Assembly: GCA_017620435.1 (NCBI GenBank)
Contig: JAFZQL010000114.1
Location: forward strand, 1 to 5,693
Source: Erysipelotrichaceae bacterium
GTDB taxonomy: Bacteria; Bacillota_I; Bacilli_A; Erysipelotrichales; Erysipelotrichaceae
Reading direction: 5' to 3'
Length of the DNA stretch: 5,693 nucleotides
In this document: piece after piece, positions 1 to 5,542 of the stretch
How positions within the stretch are numbered: the stretch's first letter is position 1
Layout: each line of letters opens with the position of its first letter
Notes under the pieces: model-generated
What the model saw: only the letters and a program-made list of their open reading frames with translations
Told to the model about the DNA's origin: nothing
Database searches by the model: none
Position numbers and translations under genes: made by a program

Positions 1-710
1 GGTGCAGGGATCGGTTCGGCGATCGGCTTTTTGAAACGCGGGAACTGCGTATACCAGAAATAGGTAGAATCGCGGTATCCGTAGTCGACCGGAACCGGAG
101 GGAAGCTGTCTTTCTTCACCCCGTTGACGATCGCATCGTAGTAGCGTTCCTTCATCAGGATCTTGTCGATATTCAGAATAAAGTGCGCACCGTACTTGGA
201 AGTGATCCCGTTGAAATCGTTGTATGGACCAGGATGTCCGTCATCGATGTCTTCTACCTTGAACTTTCCGGCATCTTCCAGATCGGAATTCCAGGTACAT
301 TCAAAAACCTGGAAAGCTTCGGCGATGACCTGCGGTCTGTTTTTGTCGGCAGGATCGGCCTGTCCGTCTTCCATCGTGAACTTCAGCGGTTCTTTCATCT
401 TCTCTTCGCTTGGTCCCGGGAAGCCCAACCTGACCGCTTCCTTGAACGACTTCCTGTCGTCCGGAATGAAGTTGATGGCACATTTGTGTGTTCTTAACAG
501 ATTCTGACAGGTATTGGACGTATTCCGGCATTCCAGCAGCATCGCATAGCGGTCCTTTCCGGCAATGTAGTAAGGGAATACCAGCGAATAGGAACCGATA
601 TTCAGACTGCCATCGGGATTGACCGTGCTGATACATACGGTAGGCATAGGAAAAAACGCCGATGTCTGATAGAAATTATCAACGATACGTAAATCTTTAA
701 ATGAACTCAT
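1..710 (-). CDS. Flavin reductase-like (FMN-binding split barrel) protein, C-terminus cut by window edge
   Basis: An open frame without stops runs 236 codons from an ATG at 708-710 to the left edge, so the C-terminus is missing. The protein resembles the flavin reductase-like family, whose members bind FMN in a split beta-barrel and are often NAD(P)H-dependent flavin reductases or other flavoproteins. The family signal is the N-terminal stretch FPMPTVCISTVNPDG (residues 20-34) followed by NIGSYS (37-42). Further on come LLECRNTSNTCQNL (58-71) and INFIPDD (79-85), then GFPGPSEEKM (96-105), which fit the flavin-binding core as I know it. The later part (about 170-236) is rich in Tyr, Phe and Pro and could be a subgroup-specific extension. 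It is cytoplasmic, with no signal peptide. The start is supported by AGGAG 8 bases upstream. The gene is transcribed away from the tRNA gene and appears unrelated to the tmk operon. Family assignment is fairly sure; substrate is unknown. Confidence 0.75.
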   Translation of the reverse strand, partial: MSSFKDLRIVDNFYQTSAFFPMPTVCISTVNPDGSLNIGSYSLVFPYYIAGKDRYAMLLECRNTSNTCQNLLRTHKCAINFIPDDRKSFKEAVRLGFPGPSEEKMKEPLKFTMEDGQADPADKNRPQVIAEAFQVFECTWNSDLEDAGKFKVEDIDDGHPGPYNDFNGITSKYGAHFILNIDKILMKERYYDAIVNGVKKDSFPPVPVDYGYRDSTYFWYTQFPRFKKPIAEPIPA

Positions 711-718
711 TTTCTGAT

Positions 719-723
719 CTCCT
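719..723 (-). promoter_or_regulatory. Ribosome binding site of the flavin reductase-like gene
   Basis: The minus strand reads AGGAG here, 8 bases before the ATG at 708-710. It is a canonical Shine-Dalgarno sequence at good spacing and fixes the start of this gene, which is the only confirmed end of the truncated frame. Confidence 0.7.
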
Positions 724-736
724 GTTCTTCAATAAT

Positions 737-765
737 ATTTTATCGCTTTTTTGTTCATCTTTGAG
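737..765 (-). promoter_or_regulatory. Tentative promoter of the flavin reductase-like gene
   Basis: The 79-base region 711-789 must hold the promoter of this leftward gene. The best -10 candidate on the minus strand is TAAAAT at 742-737, with TATTAT overlapping just downstream. No good -35 is seen at normal spacing; CTCAAA and TCAAAG near 759-765 are poor matches. The region is AT-rich throughout, so this is a weak call. Confidence 0.25.
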
Positions 766-781
766 GAAAATAGAATATAAT
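751..781 (+). promoter_or_regulatory. Promoter of the tRNA-Leu gene
   Basis: A perfect -10 hexamer TATAAT lies at 776-781. The -35 is poor: TTGTTC at 751-756 with a 19-base spacer, or GTTCAT at 753-758 with 17 bases. The AT-rich stretch upstream (about 731-752, containing AATAATATTTTATC) could serve as an UP element, as is common for stable-RNA promoters. Transcription would start near 788-789, only one or two bases before the mature tRNA 5' end at 790. Confidence 0.55.
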
Positions 782-789
782 AGATTTAT

Positions 790-874
790 GCACCAGTGGC
801 GGAATAGGTAGACGCGCACGTTTGAGGGGCGTGTGGGCAATCCCATGCGAGTTCAAGTCTCACCTGGTGCACCA
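790..874 (+). tRNA. tRNA-Leu, anticodon GAG, with encoded CCA
   Basis: This is an 85-base class II tRNA that decodes CUC and CUU leucine codons. The acceptor stem GCACCAG (790-796) pairs with CTGGTGC (864-870), followed by discriminator A and encoded CCA (871-874). The D-stem GCG/CGC (799-801 with 813-815) has the three pairs usual for tRNA-Leu, and the D-loop contains GG. The anticodon stem CACGT/GCGTG (817-821 with 829-833) closes the loop TTGAGGG, giving anticodon GAG at 824-826. A long variable arm (TGGG CAAT CCCA, 834-845) supports leucine. The T-arm is GCGAG-TTCAAGT-CTCAC (847-863); its second pair is a C-A mismatch (848 with 862). The gene stands alone on the plus strand and converges on the minus-strand operon. 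Confidence 0.95.
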
Positions 875-882
875 TAAAAAAC

Positions 883-909
883 AAAGGCAGCCTGTGCTGC
901 TTTTTATTT
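883..909 (+). terminator. Bidirectional Rho-independent terminator between tRNA-Leu and the tmk operon
   Basis: A hairpin GCAGC (887-891), loop CTGT, GCTGC (896-900) is followed on the plus strand by TTTTTATTTATTT, ending tRNA transcription 13 bases past the CCA. Read on the minus strand, the same hairpin is followed by CTTTGTTTTTT (875-885), so it can also end the leftward operon. The flanking A and T runs extend the stem with a one-base bulge. The T tract overlaps the TAA stop of the YdcF-family gene (904-906). Confidence 0.75.
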
Positions 910-1647
910 ATTTCTGAAATAGAGCCATTCCTTAACCAAACCGAAGAATTCTCTTGTATAGTACTGCGGATCCAGGATCCTTAAGCCATGGCTGCCCAGA
1001 CAGGAGACCTTTGTAAAACCGATCTGTCTGGCAATATATCCTGCCCGATATAGATGGAAGGAAGAAGAAACGATTACGATACTGCAGTCTTCCGGACTTT
1101 GTCCCTGTTCCTCTATCATCTGTTTGGCATTCTGCAGATTCTGCAGGGTCGAATAGCTCTGGTCTTCCAGCAGGATCCGTTCTTCTTCAATGCCTAGATC
1201 GATCAGATACTCCCTGGCAGCCGAAGCTTCCGAAACCGGTTCGTTGTTTCCTTGTGCTCCGGTCGCAATGACATCTGTTCCGGTATTCTCTTTCAGATAA
1301 CTTGCAGCTGCTTCAATGCGGGCCTTAAAATCGATGGATACGCCTTTCTCGCTGACGCCGGAACCAAGCAGGATCAAGTAGTCCGCACCTGCTTCAGGCC
1401 GTTTGTGGCCAAAGCAGATGATCCCTGCTTCCAGAGATGCGAACAGCAGAAACCCTATCGTCAGAATCCCGATCAGAACTGTTCTTCCATTTCTGGAAAG
1501 CTTTCTGTACAAAAATGACAGTAGAAATAAAAAAAAGCCTAGAGCCGTAAAGAACCAGCTAAAGACATTCCCAAAACCGATAATCATCAGTACAATGATC
1601 CCGTAGATCAGACAGATGCTTCCGATTATCGCAAGAATCTTCTTCAT
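904..1647 (-). CDS. YdcF/ElyC/SanA-family (DUF218) membrane-anchored protein
   Basis: The 247-residue protein has an N-terminal membrane region, with hydrophobic segments at about 4-24, 29-47 and 57-78, followed by a DUF218 domain from about 88 onward. Domain motifs visible are YLILLGSG (90-97), an Arg in KARIEAA (108-114), IATGAQG (127-133), SEASAAREYL (139-148), the LLEDQSYSTLQNL block (159-171) and VSSSFHLYRA (193-202), which matches the family's VTSxFHxxRA signature. Relatives include SanA and ElyC of Escherichia coli, linked to envelope integrity and peptidoglycan or undecaprenyl-phosphate metabolism. The biochemical activity of most members is unproven. The catalytic domain probably faces outward, but topology is inference. 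The gene is last in the operon, starting 3 bases after the DUF4298 stop. The nearest Shine-Dalgarno (AAGGA, 1664-1668) lies 16 bases away, so translation may depend on coupling. The start fits because the hydrophobic segment begins at once. Confidence 0.88.
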   Translation of the reverse strand: MKKILAIIGSICLIYGIIVLMIIGFGNVFSWFFTALGFFLFLLSFLYRKLSRNGRTVLIGILTIGFLLFASLEAGIICFGHKRPEAGADYLILLGSGVSEKGVSIDFKARIEAAASYLKENTGTDVIATGAQGNNEPVSEASAAREYLIDLGIEEERILLEDQSYSTLQNLQNAKQMIEEQGQSPEDCSIVIVSSSFHLYRAGYIARQIGFTKVSCLGSHGLRILDPQYYTREFFGLVKEWLYFRNK

Positions 1648-1650
1648 CGC

Positions 1651-1953
1651 TTAACGGATACGTTCCTTTGCCAGATCCAGCATTTCCAGGATCAGCTCGC
1701 GGTTTTCCGTAAGCAGATCATAAACGGCATCTTCCGACAATACGCCGCAGGGAATGTCCTCCGGGATCTTCCCCGCTTCATAGTCTTCATAGTCTTTCAT
1801 CCATTTCTTACTCGTATAGTAGGCTTCCAGCTTCTCGATCTTTTCCTGCACGGACTTGAAATCTGCGAAAGCCTCGTCACAGGCATCCAGAACCTTGCGG
1901 CTCTCGTTTAGCAGTTCTTCCATCTCCTGTATTCTTCTGATCTGTGCGTTCAT
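1651..1953 (-). CDS. DUF4298 family protein of unknown function
   Basis: This 100-residue acidic protein matches my memory of the DUF4298 family. Residues 1-46 are predicted helical or coiled coil (heptad-like Leu/Ile spacing in IRRIQEMEELLNESRKVL). Then come the characteristic aromatic stretch YYTSKKWMKDYEDYEAGKIP (45-64) and GVLSEDAVYDLLTENREL (70-87). It has no signal peptide or membrane segment and is presumably cytosolic. Its ATG abuts the TAG stop of rsmI with no gap, and AAGGA (1961-1965) sits 7 bases upstream, so it is independently well translated. The function of the family is unknown to me; placement between an rRNA methyltransferase gene and an envelope gene does not settle it. 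Two cysteines (25 and 69) are too few for a zinc site. It is not YabA, although size and coiled coil are similar. Confidence 0.8.
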   Translation of the reverse strand: MNAQIRRIQEMEELLNESRKVLDACDEAFADFKSVQEKIEKLEAYYTSKKWMKDYEDYEAGKIPEDIPCGVLSEDAVYDLLTENRELILEMLDLAKERIR

Positions 1954-2793
1954 CTACAGTTCCTTCTTTCTTTTCAGATAGTCGTTGTACAGGCCGTTCT
2001 TGGAGATCCCATATCTTTCGGCGATCTCGCTGACGGCTTCCCTGGTTCTTGTTCCATCATTTACCAGACGGTCGATCTCTTCCATCAGTTCATCATGATC
2101 GATCTCTTCCGCTTTCTTTTCTTTTCCTTCGATCAGAAGGACCATTTCTCCCTTAAGATTTCTAAGTTCACACAGTTCACGCAAGGTACCCCGATGGTAT
2201 TCTTCATGCATCTTGGTCAGTTCTCTGGCCAGACAGGCCTTGCGGTCTCCCAGCACTTCCAGGGCGAGTTTCAGCGTTTTCTCAATGCGGTGCGGCGCTT
2301 CGTAGAAGATCAGGGTATATGGGAAATCCTTGAGTTCCTCGAGTTCTTTTCTGGCCTGAGACTGTTTCGCGTTCAGGAAACCGTAGAACAGATAATGGAT
2401 GGTCTTGAGTCCTGATGCCACCAGCGCATTGAGTGCCGCATTCGGTCCGGATACCGTAACGATATCATATCCTTCCCTGATCACTTCATTGACCAGTTCA
2501 TAGCCTGGATCCGAAATCAAAGGATAGCCGGCATCGGAGATCAGAGCGACATCTTTTCCTTCTTCCAGGAACTTCAGGATCCCTCTGGTGGATTCTTTTT
2601 CATTGAAATTGTGATACGTGATCATCCGGGTATGAATGTCGAAATGCGTCAGCAGCTTTATGGAATTCCGCGTATCTTCGCAGGCGATCACCGCAACATC
2701 ACGCAAAACACTCAGCGTCCTTTCAGACACCTCGGACAGATTCCCGATCGGTGTGGCTACAAGAAAAAGTGTAGCTTTCTTATTCAGCGACAC
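1954..2793 (-). CDS. rsmI: 16S rRNA (cytidine(1402)-2'-O)-methyltransferase RsmI
   Basis: RsmI uses S-adenosylmethionine to 2'-O-methylate C1402 in the decoding centre of 16S rRNA. The tetrapyrrole-methylase fold is clear. Counting from the upstream GTG at 2803-2805, it shows LFLVATPIGNL (13-23), ACEDTRNSIKLL (41-52), ALISDAGYPLISDPGYELV (87-105), VSGPNAALNALVASGL (118-133), FYGFL (140-144), FYEAPHRI (167-174), LARELTKMHEE (192-202) and KGEMVLLIEG (218-227). A C-terminal helical, HTH-like tail (about 240-280, with TREAVSEIAERYGISKNGLY) is normal for the family. I place the start at the GTG at 2791-2793 because GAGGA lies 5 bases upstream. The earlier in-frame GTG at 2803-2805 would add four residues but has no good Shine-Dalgarno. 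Length (279 or 283) is normal. The start overlaps the end of ricT by 14 bases, so the genes are coupled. In Bacillus yabA, trmN6 and yazA separate the two; here they do not. Confidence 0.95.
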   Translation of the reverse strand: MSLNKKATLFLVATPIGNLSEVSERTLSVLRDVAVIACEDTRNSIKLLTHFDIHTRMITYHNFNEKESTRGILKFLEEGKDVALISDAGYPLISDPGYELVNEVIREGYDIVTVSGPNAALNALVASGLKTIHYLFYGFLNAKQSQARKELEELKDFPYTLIFYEAPHRIEKTLKLALEVLGDRKACLARELTKMHEEYHRGTLRELCELRNLKGEMVLLIEGKEKKAEEIDHDELMEEIDRLVNDGTRTREAVSEIAERYGISKNGLYNDYLKRKKEL

Positions 2794-3634
2794 TTTCTTC
2801 CTCACTTTCGTTTTTCACGGTTTTTCTGTTGTATTTGCCTTTTTTGACCAGGTCTTCCAGCGAGATATAGATCGCATGATCCGGATTCTCCAGCTTGCAG
2901 TTCTTCGTAATGACGTTCATGGAGGTCACACGGTAACGTTCTCCTTCGTATTCGACCTGGGAATTGAGTTTCGGCAGATCCTTTCTCAGTTCCTTGTAGG
3001 CATCGTCCTCGAAACGCAGACAGCACATCAGGTTGCCGCACTGTCCGGAAAGTTTCTGGATGTTCAGCGCCAGCAGCTGGTTCTTGGCCATGTTGATGGA
3101 GATGCGGTCAAAATCACCGATAAATCTCGCACAGCACAGTTCTCTGCCGCATACGCCCACACCGGAAACCATCTTGGCCTTGTCTCTGGTTCCGATCTGT
3201 CTTAGATCGATACGGCAGTGGAATATCGATGCCAGGACCTTCAGCAGTTCACGGAAATCGACTCTGTCATCCGCCAGATAGATAAACGTGATCTTCGCAC
3301 GGTCTAAAGTGTATTCTGCCGAAATGACATTCATCAGCAGCTCCAGTCTGTCCGATTCTTCCTGACAGATCTTTCTGGCTTCCACTGCATCTGCCTTGTT
3401 CCGTTCAAACTGTCTGAGGTCTTCCTTTGTCGCCTTGCGGATGATCGGCTTGATCTCCATGGAAACATTCGGCTTCTCAAAAGGTTCCGTCACTACCGTG
3501 GCGTATTCAATGCCTCTTTGCGTCTCTACAACTACCGCATCGCCTTCCTTGATCGATCCGTCGGTCGTAGAGAATGTATATGTCTTATTTGTTGTTTCGA
3601 AACGTACCGAAACATATTTCATCTTTTCTTCCAT
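2780..3634 (-). CDS. ricT: RicT/YaaT, PSP1-domain regulator of RNA processing
   Basis: RicT (YaaT) in Bacillus subtilis forms a complex with RicA and RicF that carries iron-sulfur clusters and stimulates RNase Y-dependent mRNA maturation; it affects sporulation, competence and biofilm formation. This 284-residue protein is close to the usual size. The PSP1 C-terminal domain is visible from about 115 to 210. It contains VDFRELLKVLASIFHCRIDL (125-144), RQIGTRDKAKMVSGVGVCGR (145-164) and the two cysteine clusters CGRELCC (162-168) and CGNLMCC (199-205). These six Cys residues are the conserved candidates for cluster binding, and all are present. The N-terminal part (about 7-50) is beta-rich and ends in GIEYATVV, typical of PSP1 proteins. 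The start ATG at 3632-3634 has AAGG (3641-3644) 6 bases upstream, inside the end of holB, which stops 9 bases earlier. The acidic tail ESEEESVAE overlaps rsmI. No RicA or RicF gene is in the window. Confidence 0.92.
   Translation of the reverse strand: MEEKMKYVSVRFETTNKTYTFSTTDGSIKEGDAVVVETQRGIEYATVVTEPFEKPNVSMEIKPIIRKATKEDLRQFERNKADAVEARKICQEESDRLELLMNVISAEYTLDRAKITFIYLADDRVDFRELLKVLASIFHCRIDLRQIGTRDKAKMVSGVGVCGRELCCARFIGDFDRISINMAKNQLLALNIQKLSGQCGNLMCCLRFEDDAYKELRKDLPKLNSQVEYEGERYRVTSMNVITKNCKLENPDHAIYISLEDLVKKGKYNRKTVKNESEEESVAE
2799..2803 (-). promoter_or_regulatory. Ribosome binding site deciding the rsmI start
   Basis: The minus strand reads GAGGA, five bases before the GTG at 2791-2793. 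The competing GTG at 2803-2805 overlaps this site itself and is preceded only by an A-rich stretch. The site lies inside the 3' end of ricT. Confidence 0.6.
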
Positions 3635-3643
3635 AATTCACCT

Positions 3644-4612
3644 TCAGATATATGATATTATCTCATAGCTTATCGCGTCAAACAGGAGCTTCCTATCCAC
3701 GTTCAAAAGCGTCCTGTCGCTTGCTTCCGTAAAGATCTGCAGCAGTCTGCCGGGATCGTTATCCCTGATCAGATCCAGATAACGGTTGTATTCGCTGTCG
3801 CCGCTTCTTCTGTTCTCCAAGGCATCGTTGATCATCCGGATCATGATCGCCAGATAGAAGTCGACACATCTGCGGAATTCTTCGCGGTCCTTGAAGACGC
3901 GGTAAAACTCCTGAGAGAACAGGATCGGCAGATACTTCCTGTTGTTTAGCGTATCGATCGTCTTACAGACGTATTCCCTGGCCGTCAGATAATAGGGATC
4001 GTTCAGATCCATTTCACTGTCGTAGCGATGCAGGATGTTGGCGAGCAGATAGGCATCCGTACTTTCAAATCCGGCATTCTCGTACTGTCCGATCAGGAAC
4101 GAGAAATCCCTGGTCAGAAACGGGATATCCTGACAGCGCGATACGATGGTCGGAAGCAGATCCTCTTTTCTGTCGCTGATAAAGATGCCGTAGGTATCGC
4201 TGTTACCCGGTTCCTCCATGAACTTCAGGATCATGTTCAGCACCTTAATGGAAGCGTTGTTGATGTTGGCGAGGATGTATACCTTCTTCCCGGAAACTTC
4301 CAGTGAAGTCCGGGAGAATTCATCCAGGATCACTTCGATGTCGTCTTTCTTGATGGTCTTTTCATAGCCGTCCACATAGATCACATCGAAATACTGATTT
4401 CTTCTGATCCTTCTGCAGGTATCGCATTCCTCACAGGCGAAATCGTCTTTTCCTTCAATGATGGACTGGGCCAGCAGATAGGCCGCATCGATCTTCAAAG
4501 GAGAATACTCGCCAGAAAAAAGATAGCTGTGCGCTACTTTCCGGTTCTTTAATGCATGATAGAGACTGCGATAGGCGATAGGTTCCTTTTCCAGCAGTTC
4601 TTCTTTAACCAT
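3644..4612 (-). CDS. holB: DNA polymerase III delta-prime subunit (clamp loader)
   Basis: Delta-prime is the stationary subunit of the clamp-loader complex that loads the beta sliding clamp on primed DNA. The 322-residue protein has the AAA+ family order: AHSYLFSGEY (27-36), a zinc-module stretch CEECDTC (60-66), a DFSR-like segment DDIEVILDEFSRTS (90-103), KKVYILANINNASIKVLN (109-126), LKFMEEP (129-135) and IVSRCQDIPF (156-165). The SRC motif (158-160), whose Arg acts in trans on the neighbouring subunit's ATP site, is intact. The P-loop position reads GEYSPLKI (34-41) instead of GxxGxGKT, so ATP binding is not expected. The Cys that usually precedes the CxxCxxC triplet is not seen. The C-terminal part (about 200-322) is helical and divergent. 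The gene overlaps tmk by 8 bases and has no strong Shine-Dalgarno, so translation is probably coupled to tmk. Confidence 0.92.
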   Translation of the reverse strand: MVKEELLEKEPIAYRSLYHALKNRKVAHSYLFSGEYSPLKIDAAYLLAQSIIEGKDDFACEECDTCRRIRRNQYFDVIYVDGYEKTIKKDDIEVILDEFSRTSLEVSGKKVYILANINNASIKVLNMILKFMEEPGNSDTYGIFISDRKEDLLPTIVSRCQDIPFLTRDFSFLIGQYENAGFESTDAYLLANILHRYDSEMDLNDPYYLTAREYVCKTIDTLNNRKYLPILFSQEFYRVFKDREEFRRCVDFYLAIMIRMINDALENRRSGDSEYNRYLDLIRDNDPGRLLQIFTEASDRTLLNVDRKLLFDAISYEIISYI

Positions 4613-5228
4613 TGATCAGACCCAGGATCAGATTCAGAGAATCTTCGATCACTTCTTCCTTTCCTCTGGATGCATCTACGATCCTGATACGGTCTTTAAA
4701 CCTGCGTAATACTTCCTGATATCCTTCCGCTACACGGTGATGAAAATCGATCGATTCCTGATCCAGACGGTCTTTAAAGCTTCTGTCCGAGAGTCTATCC
4801 AGACCGACCTGTTCATCTACATCCAGGTATACGGTCAGATCCGGATAGGTCCTGTCGATCGCAAAAAGATTGATCTCCAGCACTTCATCGAATCCCAGCT
4901 GACGTCCATATCCCTGATACGCCAGAGAAGAATCCAGAAAACGTTCACAGATCACGATCTTGCCTTCCCTGATGGCAGGAAAGACCTTCTCGACGAGGTG
5001 CTGACGGCGGGAAGCCGCATACAGAAGCGCTTCCGTCTTGGCATCCATCATCGTATTCTCCGGATCCAGGATGATATTCCTGATCTTTTCCGAGATCCCG
5101 ATACCTCCCGGTTCTCTGGTATGAATGACTTCGTATCCCCGTTTCTTCAGTTCTTCGCAGACAGCCGTGGCGACCGTCGTCTTTCCGGAACCGTCCGGTC
5201 CTTCAAACGTAATAAAATAACCCTTCAT
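4605..5228 (-). CDS. tmk: Thymidylate (dTMP) kinase
   Basis: Tmk phosphorylates dTMP to dTDP with ATP, the committed common step of de novo and salvage dTTP synthesis in the cytoplasm. The 207-residue length is typical. Motifs are the P-loop FEGPDGSGKTT (8-18), the REPGG motif (38-42) that contacts the phosphates, LLYAASRRQHL (68-78), the DR(Y/H)-type segment CERFLDSSLAYQGYGRQLG (94-112), and YLDVDEQVGLDRLSDRS (134-150). The lid region (about 144-156) is rich in Arg and acidic residues, as in bacterial enzymes. No expected catalytic residue is missing. The ATG at 5226-5228 shares one base with the TGA of the upstream small gene (TGATG). A GGAG lies 11 bases upstream (5240-5243), slightly far. 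The 3' end overlaps holB by 8 bases. The tmk-holB pairing is widespread in Bacillota. Confidence 0.97.
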   Translation of the reverse strand: MKGYFITFEGPDGSGKTTVATAVCEELKKRGYEVIHTREPGGIGISEKIRNIILDPENTMMDAKTEALLYAASRRQHLVEKVFPAIREGKIVICERFLDSSLAYQGYGRQLGFDEVLEINLFAIDRTYPDLTVYLDVDEQVGLDRLSDRSFKDRLDQESIDFHHRVAEGYQEVLRRFKDRIRIVDASRGKEEVIEDSLNLILGLING

Positions 5229-5527
5229 CAGTTCAGCTTCTCCGGTTTGGGCATCAGCGTCTTTTCCACCGCTTCCAGGATCTGTTCCTTGATCCGTTCA
5301 TATTCATCATAACTGAGTTCAATATCCTGATTCCCGGCGATTTTGACCTGCGGAACAAAACCCGGATCATTCAGTGCCGAAAACATGTCTTCTACGGCAT
5401 CGTAGAGCTCGATCGGGATGATCGCATACTTCTCGGTATTGTTTTCCGTGACAAAAAGCACATCGCTTTCCGCCAGCTGATCCAGTTCCTCTCTGATCTC
5501 CTTCAGTTTCTCGATATCGATATTCAT
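5228..5527 (-). CDS. Small Phd/YefM-like protein of unknown role
   Basis: This is a 99-residue acidic protein. Residues 1-45 resemble the N-terminal Phd/YefM antitoxin fold: an amphipathic helix (IEKLKEIREELDQLAESD, 5-22), then a strand-turn-strand VLFVTENNTEKYAIIPIELY (23-42), comparable to the 'vxVTrnGkpxaVlisxeeY' pattern of that family. The middle (48-70) holds ALNDPGFVPQ and a second strand. Residues 71-90 form another helix (SYDEYERIKEQILEAVEKTL), and the tail is PKPEKLN. The resemblance is by eye and moderate. No toxin gene follows; tmk starts at once, with a one-base overlap. It may be an orphan antitoxin-like regulator or an unrelated small protein in the same fold class. The ATG at 5525-5527 has no Shine-Dalgarno at proper spacing (only GGGG 1 base away). 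The upstream gene ends 7 bases before, so translation is by reinitiation or leaderless. That the gene is real is fairly sure; its function is not. Confidence 0.6.
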   Translation of the reverse strand: MNIDIEKLKEIREELDQLAESDVLFVTENNTEKYAIIPIELYDAVEDMFSALNDPGFVPQVKIAGNQDIELSYDEYERIKEQILEAVEKTLMPKPEKLN

Positions 5528-5533
5528 ACCCCA

Positions 5534-5542
5534 ATTATAGCA
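5534..5542 (-). promoter_or_regulatory. Possible extended -10 promoter element before the small gene and tmk
   Basis: The minus strand reads TGCTATAAT, a perfect extended -10 (TGnTATAAT). The usual start point, about 7 bases downstream, falls on or next to the A of the ATG at 5527. It overlaps the TAA stop of the upstream gene. No convincing -35 is seen at 16-18 bases, which extended -10 promoters can tolerate. It could also be chance, since the stop codon and flanking codons produce the hexamer. Confidence 0.35.

Noticed and set aside
163..507. Plus-strand open frames at 163-507 and 183-497, and a minus-strand frame at 301-636
   Set aside because: They lie inside the flavin reductase-like gene in other frames, have no family resemblance, and the intact minus-strand frame from 710 explains the region.
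761..781. TTGAGG at 761-766 as the -35 of the tRNA promoter
   Set aside because: The spacer to TATAAT (776-781) would be only 9 bases, too short for sigma-70/sigma-A.
790..874. tRNA-Leu as an integration site for a mobile element
   Set aside because: No duplicated tRNA 3' end, integrase gene or direct repeat is visible in the window.
968..980. Tandem GGATCC separated by one base
   Set aside because: It is a short coincidence in the YdcF-family coding sequence; no larger repeat surrounds it.
1651..1953. Identity of the 100-residue gene as YabA
   Set aside because: YabA ends in a zinc-binding Cys/His cluster; this protein has only two scattered Cys and carries the DUF4298 aromatic motif instead.
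2636..3205. Long plus-strand open frame of 189 codons
   Set aside because: It is antisense to ricT and rsmI, both of which have unmistakable conserved motifs; its translation has no recognisable domain.
4737..5312. Long plus-strand open frame of 191 codons
   Set aside because: It is antisense to tmk and the Phd-like gene and reflects their codon bias.
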